DNA of 64,000 bases. It comes from Jonesia quinghaiensis DSM 15701. GTDB taxonomy: Bacteria > Actinomycetota > Actinomycetes > Actinomycetales > Cellulomonadaceae. The notes below the pieces were generated by a model, which searched no databases, was not told the DNA's origin, and saw only the letters and a program-made list of their open reading frames with translations. Shown one piece after another: positions 16,643 to 25,807 of this stretch. The stretch's first letter is position 1. Each line of letters starts with the position of its first letter. Position numbers and translations under genes: made by a program. The stretch lies in the NCBI RefSeq assembly GCF_000423205.1, contig NZ_AUHN01000004.1:186001-250000 (forward strand), read 5' to 3'.

Positions 16643-19324
16643 TCACTGGAGGGCTGTGACGCGGCGCTGTACTGCTTTCCCGCTCTCGATGATGAAGAAC
16701 ACCACCACGGCAACCCCAATGGTCAACAGCCAATGGTCAAGCGGCAGAGGGGTGGACCCAAACCAGGTGTTCATGAAGGGCAGCACCGTGTACAGCAGTT
16801 GCACGGTGATGAGGGACAGCGAAGCGATCCACACCACTTTGTTGCCACGGAACACATCAAGGGTGATGCTGGAGCGGTGCAAGAACCGGCAGTTCAGCAG
16901 GTATGCCAGTTGCGCAAAAGCCAAAATCATCACGGCTGTGGTTTGAGTGATTTCCTCCGAAGAGCCACGTGACCGTTCAAACCACACTACTGCCAATGTC
17001 ACTCCACCAATAAGGAGTGAAACGAGCCCAACGTGCAAGAGTGCGCCTTTGGTGAGGACTCCTTCACGGGGGTTTCGTGGTTTGCGGTCCATCAACCCGG
17101 GTTCAGCGGGTTCGTAGGCCAACGCGAGGGACAGTGTCACGGCGGTGATCATGTTGATCCACAAGATTTGCGCTGGTGTGAGCGGCAGAGCTGCCCCAAC
17201 GAGAACCGCAAACAAAATGACCAAGGATTGCGCCCCGTTGGTGGGCAGGAGGAACACCACGGATTTTCTGATGTTGTCGAAAATCCGGCGTCCTTCTTCA
17301 ACGGCTCGTTCGATGGTGGCGAAGTTGTCGTCCGCCAAGACTATGTCTGCGGCTTCTTTGGTGGCTTCGGTGCCTTTGATTCCCATGGCGACACCCACAT
17401 CGGCGCGTTGCAGGGCTGGTGCGTCGTTCACCCCATCACCAGTCATGGCAACGGTTTCCCCGTTGGTTTGCAGGGCGCGAACAATGCGCAGTTTGTGTTC
17501 CGGGCTGGTGCGGGCAAATACCCGCACGGTGCGAACAGCTTCCTCCAGGCCCGATGCATCGAGGCCGTCAAGTTGTGCCCCGGTCATCATGATGGTTGCG
17601 TCGTTGGCGGTGTCAGCGGGCACGATGCCCATTTCCCGGGCGATGGTGGTGGCTGTCCCAGCGTGGTCACCAGTAATCATGACCACGTCGATGCCGGCAC
17701 GTTGGCATTCTTTGATCGCGTCAATCGCTTCAGGGCGGGGCGGGTCAACGATCCCAACCAGCCCGAGGAACGTCAGGCCTTCAACATCCTCCACGCTGAT
17801 GCTTTCAGTAGTGTCCCCCGCATGGTGTCGGTGAGCAACAGACAACACTCGCAGCCCTCGGGCCGCGAGCTCATCAATTTTGTTATCCCAGAATTCCTGG
17901 TCGAGTTCGGTTTGCTGCCCATCGGCGTTGTACTGGTGAGCGGAGCGAGCAAGGAGGCGGTCAGGTGCACCAACCGCGTGCAAAATAATGTCGTCACTGT
18001 CAGCAATGGCGTCGAGTGAGGCGGCGAACTTGTGTGACGACTCGAAAGGCACAGCCGCGAGGCGGTCAAAGTCTTGAGGCGCACCAGCCTTCATGGTCAG
18101 AACCCGCAACCCACCATCGGTGGGTTGGCCGACAAGTTTCCACTGATCGCCCTCTTGGCGCACATCGGAATCATTCGCCGCCGATGCCGCACAGACGAGG
18201 CGCCACAAGTCAGGTGTGTGACGGGCATCAATAGTCTCACCATCACGCTGAATGTCACCGTGCGGGGAGTAGCCCTCCCCCGTTACGGTGTACGTGTGTG
18301 ACGGCGTCACGACGGCTCGTGCGGTCATCTCATTTTTGGTCAGGGTTCCGGTTTTGTCCGAGCAAATCACCGACACCGACCCCAACGCCTCAACGGACGT
18401 CAGCTTCCTGGTGATCGCGTTACGGCGTGCCATCTGCTGGACGCCAAGCGCCAAGGTGATCGCTACCAGCGCTGGTAGCCCTTCAGGGATCGCTGCTACC
18501 GCAAAACCAATCGTTGCTGAAAGCAACTCATTACCGGTGAAGTCATACACAACACCCCCCAAGAACACCATGATCACGGCCATAACCGCCACGATCACGG
18601 CAATGCGCTTACCCAGCACATCAAGTTGGCGAGCCAGAGGGGTTTCAGTGCCCTCAGCATCGGACATGAGGTCTTGGATTTTCCCGATTTCCGTGCGGAG
18701 CCCCGTGGCCGTCACCTGGGCGAGACCAGTCCCAGTAGTGACCAAAGTTCCCGAATGCAGCATATTGGTTCGGTCACCAACCGCTGCATCATCGGGCACC
18801 GGGTCTGTTGTTTTCACAACAGCATCAGACTCACCCGTGAGCACCGACTCATCAGCTTGCAGGTTTGTTGCCTCAACAATGCGCATATCCGCTGGTATCC
18901 GGTCACCCGAACGGACCTTAACGATGTCTCCAGGGACCAATTCAGCTGCGGCAAGTCGCTGCCACTGCCCATCACGTAAAACACTGGCTTCCATAGCCAA
19001 CATGCTCTTAATGGAATCGAGGGCTTTCTCAGCCTTACCCTCTTGAATCATGCCGATAGCAACGTTAACAATAGCAACAACGAAAATGACTGAGAAATCA
19101 ACCCAATCACCCATGAAGGCTTTAATTATCGCAGCAGCGAGCAATAGGATAATCAATACATCTTTCATGTGCCCAAACAGACGGGCAAAGAAGCCCTCAC
19201 GTTGGGCTTCGGGGGTTGAGTTTGGGCCGTACTTACTCAGCGCATCGGCAGCCTCCGACGCCGTTAAGCCGCGCTGTGGGTCGGTGGTCACTGATCCGGG
19301 GTCGCCGTGGTTCGTTGTGGTCAC
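16643..19324 (-). CDS. P-type cation-transporting ATPase (P2A-like)
   Basis: ATP-driven cation pump of 893 residues. Motifs in order: N-terminal cation ATPase domain (GLTASEAADALSKYGPN), actuator TGES (LTGESDAV), membrane motif AAIPEGLPALVAITLALG, phosphorylation site CSDKTGTLTKNE, hinge MTGDGVNDAPAL, and a C-terminal helical bundle with ILWINMITAVTLSLALAYEP. PEGL and the long C-terminal bundle place it with Ca2+/Na+/K+-type P2 pumps rather than heavy-metal P1B pumps; the ion cannot be fixed. GTG 19324 is chosen (GGAG four bases upstream) over a longer open frame to 19426. Confidence 0.9.
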   Translation of the reverse strand: MTTTNHGDPGSVTTDPQRGLTASEAADALSKYGPNSTPEAQREGFFARLFGHMKDVLIILLLAAAIIKAFMGDWVDFSVIFVVAIVNVAIGMIQEGKAEKALDSIKSMLAMEASVLRDGQWQRLAAAELVPGDIVKVRSGDRIPADMRIVEATNLQADESVLTGESDAVVKTTDPVPDDAAVGDRTNMLHSGTLVTTGTGLAQVTATGLRTEIGKIQDLMSDAEGTETPLARQLDVLGKRIAVIVAVMAVIMVFLGGVVYDFTGNELLSATIGFAVAAIPEGLPALVAITLALGVQQMARRNAITRKLTSVEALGSVSVICSDKTGTLTKNEMTARAVVTPSHTYTVTGEGYSPHGDIQRDGETIDARHTPDLWRLVCAASAANDSDVRQEGDQWKLVGQPTDGGLRVLTMKAGAPQDFDRLAAVPFESSHKFAASLDAIADSDDIILHAVGAPDRLLARSAHQYNADGQQTELDQEFWDNKIDELAARGLRVLSVAHRHHAGDTTESISVEDVEGLTFLGLVGIVDPPRPEAIDAIKECQRAGIDVVMITGDHAGTATTIAREMGIVPADTANDATIMMTGAQLDGLDASGLEEAVRTVRVFARTSPEHKLRIVRALQTNGETVAMTGDGVNDAPALQRADVGVAMGIKGTEATKEAADIVLADDNFATIERAVEEGRRIFDNIRKSVVFLLPTNGAQSLVILFAVLVGAALPLTPAQILWINMITAVTLSLALAYEPAEPGLMDRKPRNPREGVLTKGALLHVGLVSLLIGGVTLAVVWFERSRGSSEEITQTTAVMILAFAQLAYLLNCRFLHRSSITLDVFRGNKVVWIASLSLITVQLLYTVLPFMNTWFGSTPLPLDHWLLTIGVAVVVFFIIESGKAVQRRVTALQ

Positions 19325-19553
19325 CTCTCCAGCACAACAGCAGCCCACCCGATAAGCAACTGGGCAGCGACTATTGCGTGCATTCTCTGGAATTTTCCTT
19401 GTGTAAGGTGGGTGCGAACACGACAAAAGTCCCTTTGTGTTTCACGTCACTTCGGATACGATTACCCATAATTCACCGCCAGACACAACGCTCACCCCGC
19501 CGTACGCTTCACCCGCCACTGAAGCAACTTCTCCACCGCCACCAGGAGTCACT

Positions 19554-20951
19554 GTGCCCGCGCCCGAATCAAGCAAACCTGACCCACCAGGCAGAACCCT
19601 CGTCACTCGCAGAACCGTGCTCACAGGAGGCCTCCTCACCGTAGGGTTCACACTGTGGGGTATCAGTGGCCGCCTATCCCCCGCGCAAATCCAGGCGCAC
19701 GCCACACTCGACACCAAACCACTGCATGCATCAACAGTCGCGTTCACCGGCCTGAGCACACGTGAAGCAGTATCTTCCGCGGCAGATCTCGTACCAGGTA
19801 CTCGCGTTGTCGCGAGCTCCCAATACGCTGACCTTCTCGTGCAACGCGAAAAATCATGGCTCGCCTCACTAGCCCCATGGACCCGAGAAGGCCCATACGC
19901 CGAACTCATCCGAGACGCATACCTCGACATCTTCGCGCTCAGTGAGGAACTCCCCGCCCCAGTAGCTGGCTGGTCCACCTACTGGCGTTACGTATGGCCC
20001 CGCGACACCGCACACGTGGCCGTGGCTTTCTCCGCAGCGGGAGACTCCGCACGTGCGCATCGGTCCCTTGATTTCCTCGCCCGGCTACCACGAACATCGC
20101 GCGGCTGGTTTGAAGCCCGCTACACCCTCGATGGCAGCGGCGCACCAGACGACCGGGCACCCCAATTCGACGGTTTAGGTTGGGCTGCCTGGGCATTGGG
20201 CTGGATACACGAGCACTCAGACAATCAAGAACAATTCCGCTCCCGCTACAGCGCCTTCGCAGCAGAACTGGCTGACTCGCTTGTGCACAACGTTGAGGCA
20301 ACCGACGGCCAAGTACCCGTGTCATCGGATTACTGGGAAATCCGCGAACGAACCATCACCCTAGGCACCGCCGCACCAACCCTCGCCGGGTTACAGTGGC
20401 TCATCCCGTTCCTCGAAGCCTCAGGGGACACCGACCGTGCAGAACGTTGCACAGCAGCAGCCCACAGTGTTGACGCGTACATTCTCGACGTGTTTGGGAA
20501 ACGCGGATACCCACGTCACGCCGACGGGTACACCTTAGACAGTGCGGTTGCGTTCCTCCTGCCCCCATATACCCGCGAAATAAGTAACCGGGACGGCGTC
20601 ATCGCGGCGATGCGGCGCGCAGAGACCATCATGCTGCAACCCGCAGGTGGGTTATCACCCGGGGAGGACTGGCATGAAGACGGGGTTTCTTGGACCCCCG
20701 AAACCGCCGTATTCGCGCTAGCGAACGCCACCCTCGGCACCGCTGACGGCACCATTGTGGGGCAGCGTGGCCTCACCTGGCTGGAATCACACCGCACAGA
20801 TGCTGGCACATTTCCGGAGAAAGTTCTAGCAGACGGCAACCCATCAGCAGTCGCGCCTTTGGCCTGGACAGCGGCGTGCGTTGCGCTCAGCGCACACGCG
20901 TTGCGGGTTCGCCGCCCTGCTGGGGCTGGTGCTGGGACAGTCGGAACATAA
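19554..20951 (+). CDS. Tat-exported glycoside hydrolase, GH15-like
   Basis: An (alpha/alpha)6-barrel protein of 465 residues. It starts at GTG 19554, five bases after AGGAG, which places TRRTVLTGGLL as a twin-arginine signal near residues 16-27. YWRYVWPRDTAHVAVAF resembles the WPRD region of glucoamylase-like GH15 enzymes, and GLSPGEDWHEDGVSWTPETA resembles the catalytic Glu region. It probably acts outside the membrane on an alpha-glucan or related sugar; the substrate is not shown. It is divergent from the ATPase gene. Alternative: another six-hairpin glycosidase family. Confidence 0.72.
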   Translation: MPAPESSKPDPPGRTLVTRRTVLTGGLLTVGFTLWGISGRLSPAQIQAHATLDTKPLHASTVAFTGLSTREAVSSAADLVPGTRVVASSQYADLLVQREKSWLASLAPWTREGPYAELIRDAYLDIFALSEELPAPVAGWSTYWRYVWPRDTAHVAVAFSAAGDSARAHRSLDFLARLPRTSRGWFEARYTLDGSGAPDDRAPQFDGLGWAAWALGWIHEHSDNQEQFRSRYSAFAAELADSLVHNVEATDGQVPVSSDYWEIRERTITLGTAAPTLAGLQWLIPFLEASGDTDRAERCTAAAHSVDAYILDVFGKRGYPRHADGYTLDSAVAFLLPPYTREISNRDGVIAAMRRAETIMLQPAGGLSPGEDWHEDGVSWTPETAVFALANATLGTADGTIVGQRGLTWLESHRTDAGTFPEKVLADGNPSAVAPLAWTAACVALSAHALRVRRPAGAGAGTVGT

Positions 20952-20960
20952 GCTTCGTTA

Positions 20961-21040
20961 GCACCCCGTTTCCTAACTTCTCGCGCGCATCGGCAGGCTT
21001 CTGCCTCCCGCGAGTTCGTGGTTGCGCAAGGGCGGGGTGC
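20961..21040 (+). ncRNA. Candidate structured RNA leader before pdxK
   Basis: Three nested stems: GCACCCCG (20961-20968) with CGGGGTGC (21033-21040); CTCGCG (20980-20985) with CGCGAG (21009-21014); GGCAG with CTGCC around GCTT (20992-21005). About 150 bases separate it from the pdxK start. It could be a terminator-like structure for the upstream gene or a leader element for pdxK. It does not match the TPP riboswitch motifs I know. Confidence 0.4.
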
Positions 21041-21191
21041 CAAATACATAAGCGGCGTCACGATGCGTGGTCACGATGCGGCGCTACTTGGGCATCATGC
21101 GCGGGAAGGCGTAATCTCAGACGCAGCACAGACTGTCCGCGCCGTGTTGGTTTTCCAGTTCACGGCGTGGCCTACGACTCTAAGGATCCCT

Positions 21192-21986
21192 ATGGTTCAC
21201 ACAGCTTTTGTTATTGCAGGTTCTGAAGCTTCCGGGGGCGCTGGTATTCAAGCGGACCTGAAAACTTTCCAGCAGCTTGGTGTGTATGGTGCTGGCGCGT
21301 TGACGTGCATCGTCTCGTTTGATCCGAAGAATAACTGGGCTCACCGGTTTGTTCCAGTGGATCCACAGGTCATTGCTGACCAGATCGAGGCTGCAACGGC
21401 TGTGCATAATCACACCACTGTGAAGATTGGGATGCTCGGCACTCCAACAACAATCGATGCTGTTGCGCAGGCTCTGGGGCGCCAGCAATGGGACACCATT
21501 GTGTTGGACCCTGTGCTGATCTGTAAAGGTCAAGAACCGGGTGCCGCCCTGGACACAGACACTGCGCTGCGGGAGAAAATCCTTCCCCTCGCCACGGTTG
21601 TGACCCCCAACCACTTTGAAGCGATGACGCTGGCGGGCATGGACTCCATTGACAGCGTTGATGACCTCATTGAGGCTGCGAAGCGCATTCAGGCGCTGGG
21701 TCCGCGCTATGTGGTTGCTAAGGGCGGTGTGGAGCTTCCTGGTGACTACGCTGTTGATGTTCTTGTTGATGGGGAAGAAGTCACCATCTACTCAGAACCG
21801 AAAATTGGCTCCGAGCGGGTCTCTGGCGCAGGCTGCACGTTCGCTGCGGCGATTACCGCAGAACTGGCAAAGGGCAGCAGCATCAAGGATGCTGTGACTG
21901 TGGCGAAGCAACTTGTCACAGCTGGTATTACCCACCGCCAACCATCGAATGCGCCTTTTGATTCTGTATGGCAGGGCGTGCTGTGA
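21192..21986 (+). CDS. pdxK: Pyridoxine/pyridoxal/pyridoxamine kinase (ThiD-like PdxK)
   Basis: Phosphorylates B6 vitamers (or, if a true ThiD, hydroxymethylpyrimidine). 264 residues. The ATG at 21192 is chosen because AGGA lies six bases upstream and AFVIAGSEASGGAGIQADLK follows. VSFDPKNNW and LDPVLICKG resemble the Bacillus-type PdxK more than thiamine ThiD, and GAGCTFAAAITAELAKG is the active-site anion hole with the Cys characteristic of that group. The open frame extending back to 21018 overlaps the structured leader and lacks a ribosome site. It is followed 26 bp later by an isomerase-like gene, possibly one operon. Confidence 0.83.
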   Translation: MVHTAFVIAGSEASGGAGIQADLKTFQQLGVYGAGALTCIVSFDPKNNWAHRFVPVDPQVIADQIEAATAVHNHTTVKIGMLGTPTTIDAVAQALGRQQWDTIVLDPVLICKGQEPGAALDTDTALREKILPLATVVTPNHFEAMTLAGMDSIDSVDDLIEAAKRIQALGPRYVVAKGGVELPGDYAVDVLVDGEEVTIYSEPKIGSERVSGAGCTFAAAITAELAKGSSIKDAVTVAKQLVTAGITHRQPSNAPFDSVWQGVL

Positions 21987-22012
21987 CTCGCTGAGCCCAC
22001 TAGGCTGAACTT

Positions 22013-22867
22013 ATGACAGGCCACGATATCAATATCACGCTCTCCACTGCCTCCGTGTTTCCACGGCGGGCCGGGTTCGCCTTTGAGTTGGCCTCACGCT
22101 TGGGCTATGACGGGGTGGAGGTGATGGTGTGGTCGGAGTCTGTGACTCAAGATGCAGTGCGGTTACAGAACCTTTCCGAGCACTACAACATGCCCATCAC
22201 CTCCATTCACTCGCCCTCTCTTGTTGTGTCACAGAGCGTTTGGGGGGTTCGCCCGGCACGGAAACTTGAACGTTCCGTGCATTTGGCTGAGCAGGTTGGC
22301 GCGAAGACGGTGGTGGTTCACCCGCCTTTTGCTTGGCAGTCAAAGTACGCGGAGACGTTCGCTGAGCATGTGAAGGCGCTTTCTGCAGCGACAGGTATCA
22401 CCATTGCGGTGGAGAATATGTACCCGTGGCGCAGCAAACGCAAAGACTATGTCGCTTACCTCCCTCATTGGGATTTGCTCACCCAGCATTACGACGCGGT
22501 GACCGTTGATCTTTCCCATGCGGGTACTGCGGGCCAGAACTCCTTGGAGCTGGTGCGAAAGCTTGGTGGCACTGTTCGTCATATTCACATGGCTGATTCC
22601 ACTGGTTCAGCTAAGGATGAGCATCTTGTCCCGGGTGTGGGTGACCAACCGTGCTTGGAAGTGATCGAACACTTGGTGAACTCTCATTGGCATGGGGATA
22701 TTGCCATTGAGATTGGGACACGGAAAGCGGACAACGCTGCACACCGTGTTGCGATGGTTCGCGAGGCGTTGGAGTTTACAAAAGCGGCTATTGCGGGCGC
22801 TCCTACCCCGGTGCCTGTGGTGTCGCTGGAGGAGCACGCTCACGAACGCCCCACCGACGCCTGGTAG
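22013..22867 (+). CDS. Sugar phosphate isomerase/epimerase-like TIM-barrel protein
   Basis: 284 residues of the xylose-isomerase-like/AP-endonuclease-2 fold. Typical features are FAFELASRLGYDGVEVMVW near the N-terminus, ITSIHSPS, VHPPFAW, IAVENMYPW with the metal-binding Glu, VTVDLSHAGTAG and IHMADSTG, with a final IAIEIGTR supplying another Glu ligand. These ligand positions suggest a metal-dependent isomerase or epimerase, but the sugar is not known. It follows pdxK closely and is probably cotranscribed. The ribosome site is weak. Confidence 0.78.
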   Translation: MTGHDINITLSTASVFPRRAGFAFELASRLGYDGVEVMVWSESVTQDAVRLQNLSEHYNMPITSIHSPSLVVSQSVWGVRPARKLERSVHLAEQVGAKTVVVHPPFAWQSKYAETFAEHVKALSAATGITIAVENMYPWRSKRKDYVAYLPHWDLLTQHYDAVTVDLSHAGTAGQNSLELVRKLGGTVRHIHMADSTGSAKDEHLVPGVGDQPCLEVIEHLVNSHWHGDIAIEIGTRKADNAAHRVAMVREALEFTKAAIAGAPTPVPVVSLEEHAHERPTDAW

Positions 22868-22924
22868 AAAAGTGAGTCAGGTCACGAACGGAAATGAAAT
22901 ATCGTTCGTTACTTGATGGTTCAA

Positions 22925-22958
22925 GTTTACGGGTGGGCGGAGGACTCTGCCCGTAAAC
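22925..22958. promoter_or_regulatory. Inverted repeat before the FMN reductase gene
   Basis: GTTTACGGG (22925-22933) and CCCGTAAAC (22950-22958) form perfect nine-base arms 16 bases apart, 22 bases before the gene start. It could be an operator or a leader hairpin close to the ribosome site GAGGAG; no known regulator is recognised. Confidence 0.5.
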
Positions 22959-22979
22959 ATCAGACCTTGAGGAGTACCT

Positions 22980-23531
22980 GTGACCGTCAACATCGGCTAC
23001 ATCGTCGGAAGCATTTCCAGCACATCGATCAACCGTCGAGTTTTTGAAGCGCTACGCAAACTCGCTCCCGAAGGCGTCGAGATCAACGAAATCCCCATTG
23101 CGGATCTGCCCATGTACTCCCCCGACTTCGATGGCGCCTACCCAGAAGCTGCCGCCGCACTCAAAAAGAGCGTCGAAGCAGCCGATGCTGTCATCATCTC
23201 CACCCCGCAGTACAACGACTCTTTCTCCGGCGCCGTCAAGAACGCCGTGGACTGGGCATCACGCCCTTGGGGTCAACACTCCTTTAGCGGCAAGCCCACT
23301 GCTGTTGCCAGTGCATCAATCGCCCCTCATGGCGGAGCGAAAGCAGGCGGCTTCCTTGCCGACATCCTCGCTTTTGGACAGGCCAAGGTACTTGAAACTC
23401 ACCTCAACGTGTTCGTGAACGACGACTCCTTCACAGATGATGGCTCCTTCGCTCAGCCTGAACTTATTGCTACGGCCCGGGACTACATCAACGCTGTTGT
23501 TGACCACAGCGGCGCAAGCTCCGCCGCATGA
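22980..23531 (+). CDS. NAD(P)H-dependent FMN reductase family protein
   Basis: A flavodoxin-like reductase of 183 residues. Start GTG 22980 lies six bases after GAGGAG. The N-terminus IGYIVGSISSTSINRRVFEAL is the FMN phosphate-binding loop, and AVIISTPQYNDSFSGAVKNAVDW is the family signature (usual form TPEYN..PG.LKNA.DW). It likely reduces FMN or quinones in the cytoplasm. It has a private inverted repeat upstream and a long hairpin downstream, so it is probably a single-gene unit. Confidence 0.85.
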   Translation: MTVNIGYIVGSISSTSINRRVFEALRKLAPEGVEINEIPIADLPMYSPDFDGAYPEAAAALKKSVEAADAVIISTPQYNDSFSGAVKNAVDWASRPWGQHSFSGKPTAVASASIAPHGGAKAGGFLADILAFGQAKVLETHLNVFVNDDSFTDDGSFAQPELIATARDYINAVVDHSGASSAA

Positions 23532-23559
23532 CCCCTTTTTAATGGTTCGTCGCTAAACG

Positions 23560-23603
23560 CGCGTGAGGGTGTATCCAGGAACTCCTGGATACACCCTCAC
23601 GCG
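23560..23603. terminator. Bidirectional terminator hairpin
   Basis: GCGTGAGGGTGTATCCAGGA (23561-23580) is exactly complementary to 23583-23602, closed by one more C-G pair, with almost no loop. It lies between the converging FMN reductase and Nudix genes. Confidence 0.75.
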
Positions 23604-23610
23604 TTATGTC

Positions 23611-24069
23611 TCATGGTTTCTCAGCGCCAGATGCCTCGCCAAGAAGTCCGCTAACATGCTCAACAATGCGGACATCGGCATCAAGCCATGGCACAGAGAA
23701 TAGATTCCCGCGGGACAACCATTCAATGTGATCGTGCTCAACTAGTGGTTGCGGCACCCCAGCAGTCACCCGGGCAAACCACAGTCGCATAATGTGCCGA
23801 TCGGTGATGATCCACGCGCCATTATCAGGTCCAGTGATCTCACGTCCTAGAGTGACCTCAAGGTCGAGCTCTTCCCGAAGCTCGCGATGAAGCGCCTGTT
23901 CTGGACTTTCTCCCGGATCAACTTTCCCGCCGGGAAATTCCCATTGTCCAGCAAGCTCTTTAGGATATGAGCGCCGCGCTGACAGCATCTGCGTAGGATG
24001 CTCAAGATCATCAACAATCGCCGCTGCGACAACTAGTCGTCGCTCTGTCTGTTCCCCTCGTGATGTCAC
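23611..24069 (-). CDS. Nudix hydrolase, MutT-like
   Basis: A (d)NTP pyrophosphohydrolase of 152 residues with a full Nudix box, GGKVDPGESPEQALHRELREEL, near residues 47-69 (shown here as the G-x5-E-x7-REUxEE pattern). QWEFPGG before the box is the MutT-type arrangement for 8-oxo-dGTP clean-up, although the substrate cannot be proven. The start is a GTG at 24069 without a strong ribosome site. The LuxR-type gene lies just upstream on the same strand, about 18 bp away. Confidence 0.88.
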   Translation of the reverse strand: MTSRGEQTERRLVVAAAIVDDLEHPTQMLSARRSYPKELAGQWEFPGGKVDPGESPEQALHRELREELDLEVTLGREITGPDNGAWIITDRHIMRLWFARVTAGVPQPLVEHDHIEWLSRGNLFSVPWLDADVRIVEHVSGLLGEASGAEKP

Positions 24070-24087
24070 GACATCACTATAGGGGAG

Positions 24088-24345
24088 TCATCGGTCAGCG
24101 TCCGCCTGGATCCCTGCTTCACGGGCCCATTGCACGGCGTCTGCGCGAGTAGACACACCAATTTTGCGGTACACGCTACGCACCTGTGACTTCACGGTGT
24201 TGCGTGTCACGAAAAGTTTGGAGGCAATTTGCTCCAAGGTGACGTCTTCTCGCAGGTTCGCTAGAACGATTCGTTCACGGCGCGTAAGGTCCTTTCCTCC
24301 TGCGTCGGTATCGAGCTCGCTGTTGACGGATTCTACTGTGCTCAT
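24088..24345 (-). CDS. Stand-alone LuxR-type HTH regulator
   Basis: An 85-residue protein that is almost only a LuxR/GerE DNA-binding domain: LTRRERIVLANLREDVTLEQIASKLFVTRNTVKSQVRSVYRKIGV. No receiver, PAS or ligand domain is present. The ATG at 24345 is chosen because AGGAGGA lies six bases upstream; a longer frame to 24411 has no such site. It may be cotranscribed with the Nudix gene. Target and signal are unknown. Confidence 0.87.
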   Translation of the reverse strand: MSTVESVNSELDTDAGGKDLTRRERIVLANLREDVTLEQIASKLFVTRNTVKSQVRSVYRKIGVSTRADAVQWAREAGIQADADR

Positions 24346-24625
24346 GTCGTTCCTCCTATTCTCGCCGGCGCCCACCCTTACGGTTGGGTCCCCCTCCGGT
24401 GATGAGAGCATTCACTTAAAGAGAGTGCCCTCACTAGGAATCATGACGCAGAATTTTCACCCATCTTCAGGCATGTTCATTCATGGGTCTGCATAAACAG
24501 TTAATAAGTCGGACTTACGCTACTTTGTGGGGGCGATTTCGCCCATTGTTGTGACGTACATCACACTTGATTTTGCGTCATAACAGCCGTCGCTTCACCC
24601 GTTGAGACAAAAATTGAACACTAAA

Positions 24626-25795
24626 TCACAGGGCATTTTGCCAATTTATCACCCTCTCCAGGGCTTGCTTCATGACCTGCGGCCGTTGCGCAAAACTCAA
24701 ACGCAGCCACTCATGACCTGCGACCCGATCAAAGTCCACCCCAGGCGTCATCGCCACGTCAGCCTCTTCAAGCAACCGGCGACACCACGTCACCGAATCA
24801 AGGCCCGAGTGTGAAATATTCGCCCACACATAAAAAGCGCCATCAGCCGGGGCCACATCACTCCACCCCAACGCAGGTAAGGCGTCCACCACCACATCCC
24901 GCGACAAGGAATACACGTCCACGTCAGCTCGCGCCGCACGGTACCCCTCCTCACTCAGCGCGGCTACAGCCGCATACTGCGACAACGCCGGCGGACACAA
25001 CGACACATTGCCAGCCAACGCATCGGCGGGGCCTACCAACTCAGGCGGAAGAACCAACCACCCAATCCGCCACCCCGTCATCGCCCAGTACTTCGAAAAC
25101 GACGACACAACAATTGCACCCTCGTCGCTAAAAGACGCCGCACTTGCCGCCACATCACCTGGTGGGTAAGTAATTCCGTGATAAATCTCGTCACTAATCA
25201 ACCGCACCCCACGCGCCACACACCACTGGGCGATACGTTCCAACTCGCGAGCAGAAATCATCGTCCCTGTCGGGTTCGCCGGAGACGCCACCACAAGCCC
25301 GGCCAACGGCGACTGCTGATGCATCACCTCCAATTGCTCAACCGTAGGTTGGAACCGACTCTGCGCACCACAAGGCAACTCAACAACCTCAACCCCCAGG
25401 GCCCGCAAAATATTGGCGTAAGCCGGATACCCAGGGCGGGCAAGCGCCACCCGATCCCCCACATCAAAAGCAGCAAGGAACGCCAACACAAACCCGCCAG
25501 ATGAGCCCGTTGTCACCGCGATACGTGATGGATCAACGTCCACCCCGTACCACCGCTGATAATGCTCCGACAAAGCTTGCCGCAACGCAGGCACACCCAA
25601 CGATTCGGTGTAACCCATAGTGCCCTCACGCAGCACCCGGGCAGCCTCATCACGCACCACATCGCTAGCACCGGCGGCAGGTTCGCCAGCACACAGATTG
25701 ATCACCGGCGCACCAGCAGCCTTCCGCGCATTAGCCTGAGCGATAATCTGCATCACGCTGAAAGGTGGAACCTCAGAACGATGAGAAGCTCTCAT
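24626..25795 (-). CDS. PLP-dependent aminotransferase, class I/II
   Basis: 389 residues of the aspartate-aminotransferase fold. VINLCAGEPAAG near the start, ASPANPTGTMIS, LISDEIYHGITY (cofactor-binding Asp) and VSSFSKYWAMTGWRIGW with the Schiff-base Lys are all present; WLRLSFAQRPQ near the C-terminus holds the substrate-carboxylate Arg region. Amino-acid specificity is not evident. Start ATG 25795, with only a weak ribosome site. The App1-type phosphatase gene lies 12 bp upstream on the same strand and the two are probably cotranscribed. Confidence 0.88.
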   Translation of the reverse strand: MRASHRSEVPPFSVMQIIAQANARKAAGAPVINLCAGEPAAGASDVVRDEAARVLREGTMGYTESLGVPALRQALSEHYQRWYGVDVDPSRIAVTTGSSGGFVLAFLAAFDVGDRVALARPGYPAYANILRALGVEVVELPCGAQSRFQPTVEQLEVMHQQSPLAGLVVASPANPTGTMISARELERIAQWCVARGVRLISDEIYHGITYPPGDVAASAASFSDEGAIVVSSFSKYWAMTGWRIGWLVLPPELVGPADALAGNVSLCPPALSQYAAVAALSEEGYRAARADVDVYSLSRDVVVDALPALGWSDVAPADGAFYVWANISHSGLDSVTWCRRLLEEADVAMTPGVDFDRVAGHEWLRLSFAQRPQVMKQALERVINWQNAL

Positions 25796-25807
25796 CAGCG
25801 CACCCGC

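Noticed and set aside
17033-18019. A 328-codon open frame antisense to the P-type ATPase
   Set aside because: It is in the complementary frame of conserved ATPase motifs; no ribosome site or domain.
20961-21190. TPP riboswitch before pdxK
   Set aside because: The CTGAGA and ACCTGAT thi-box motifs are absent.
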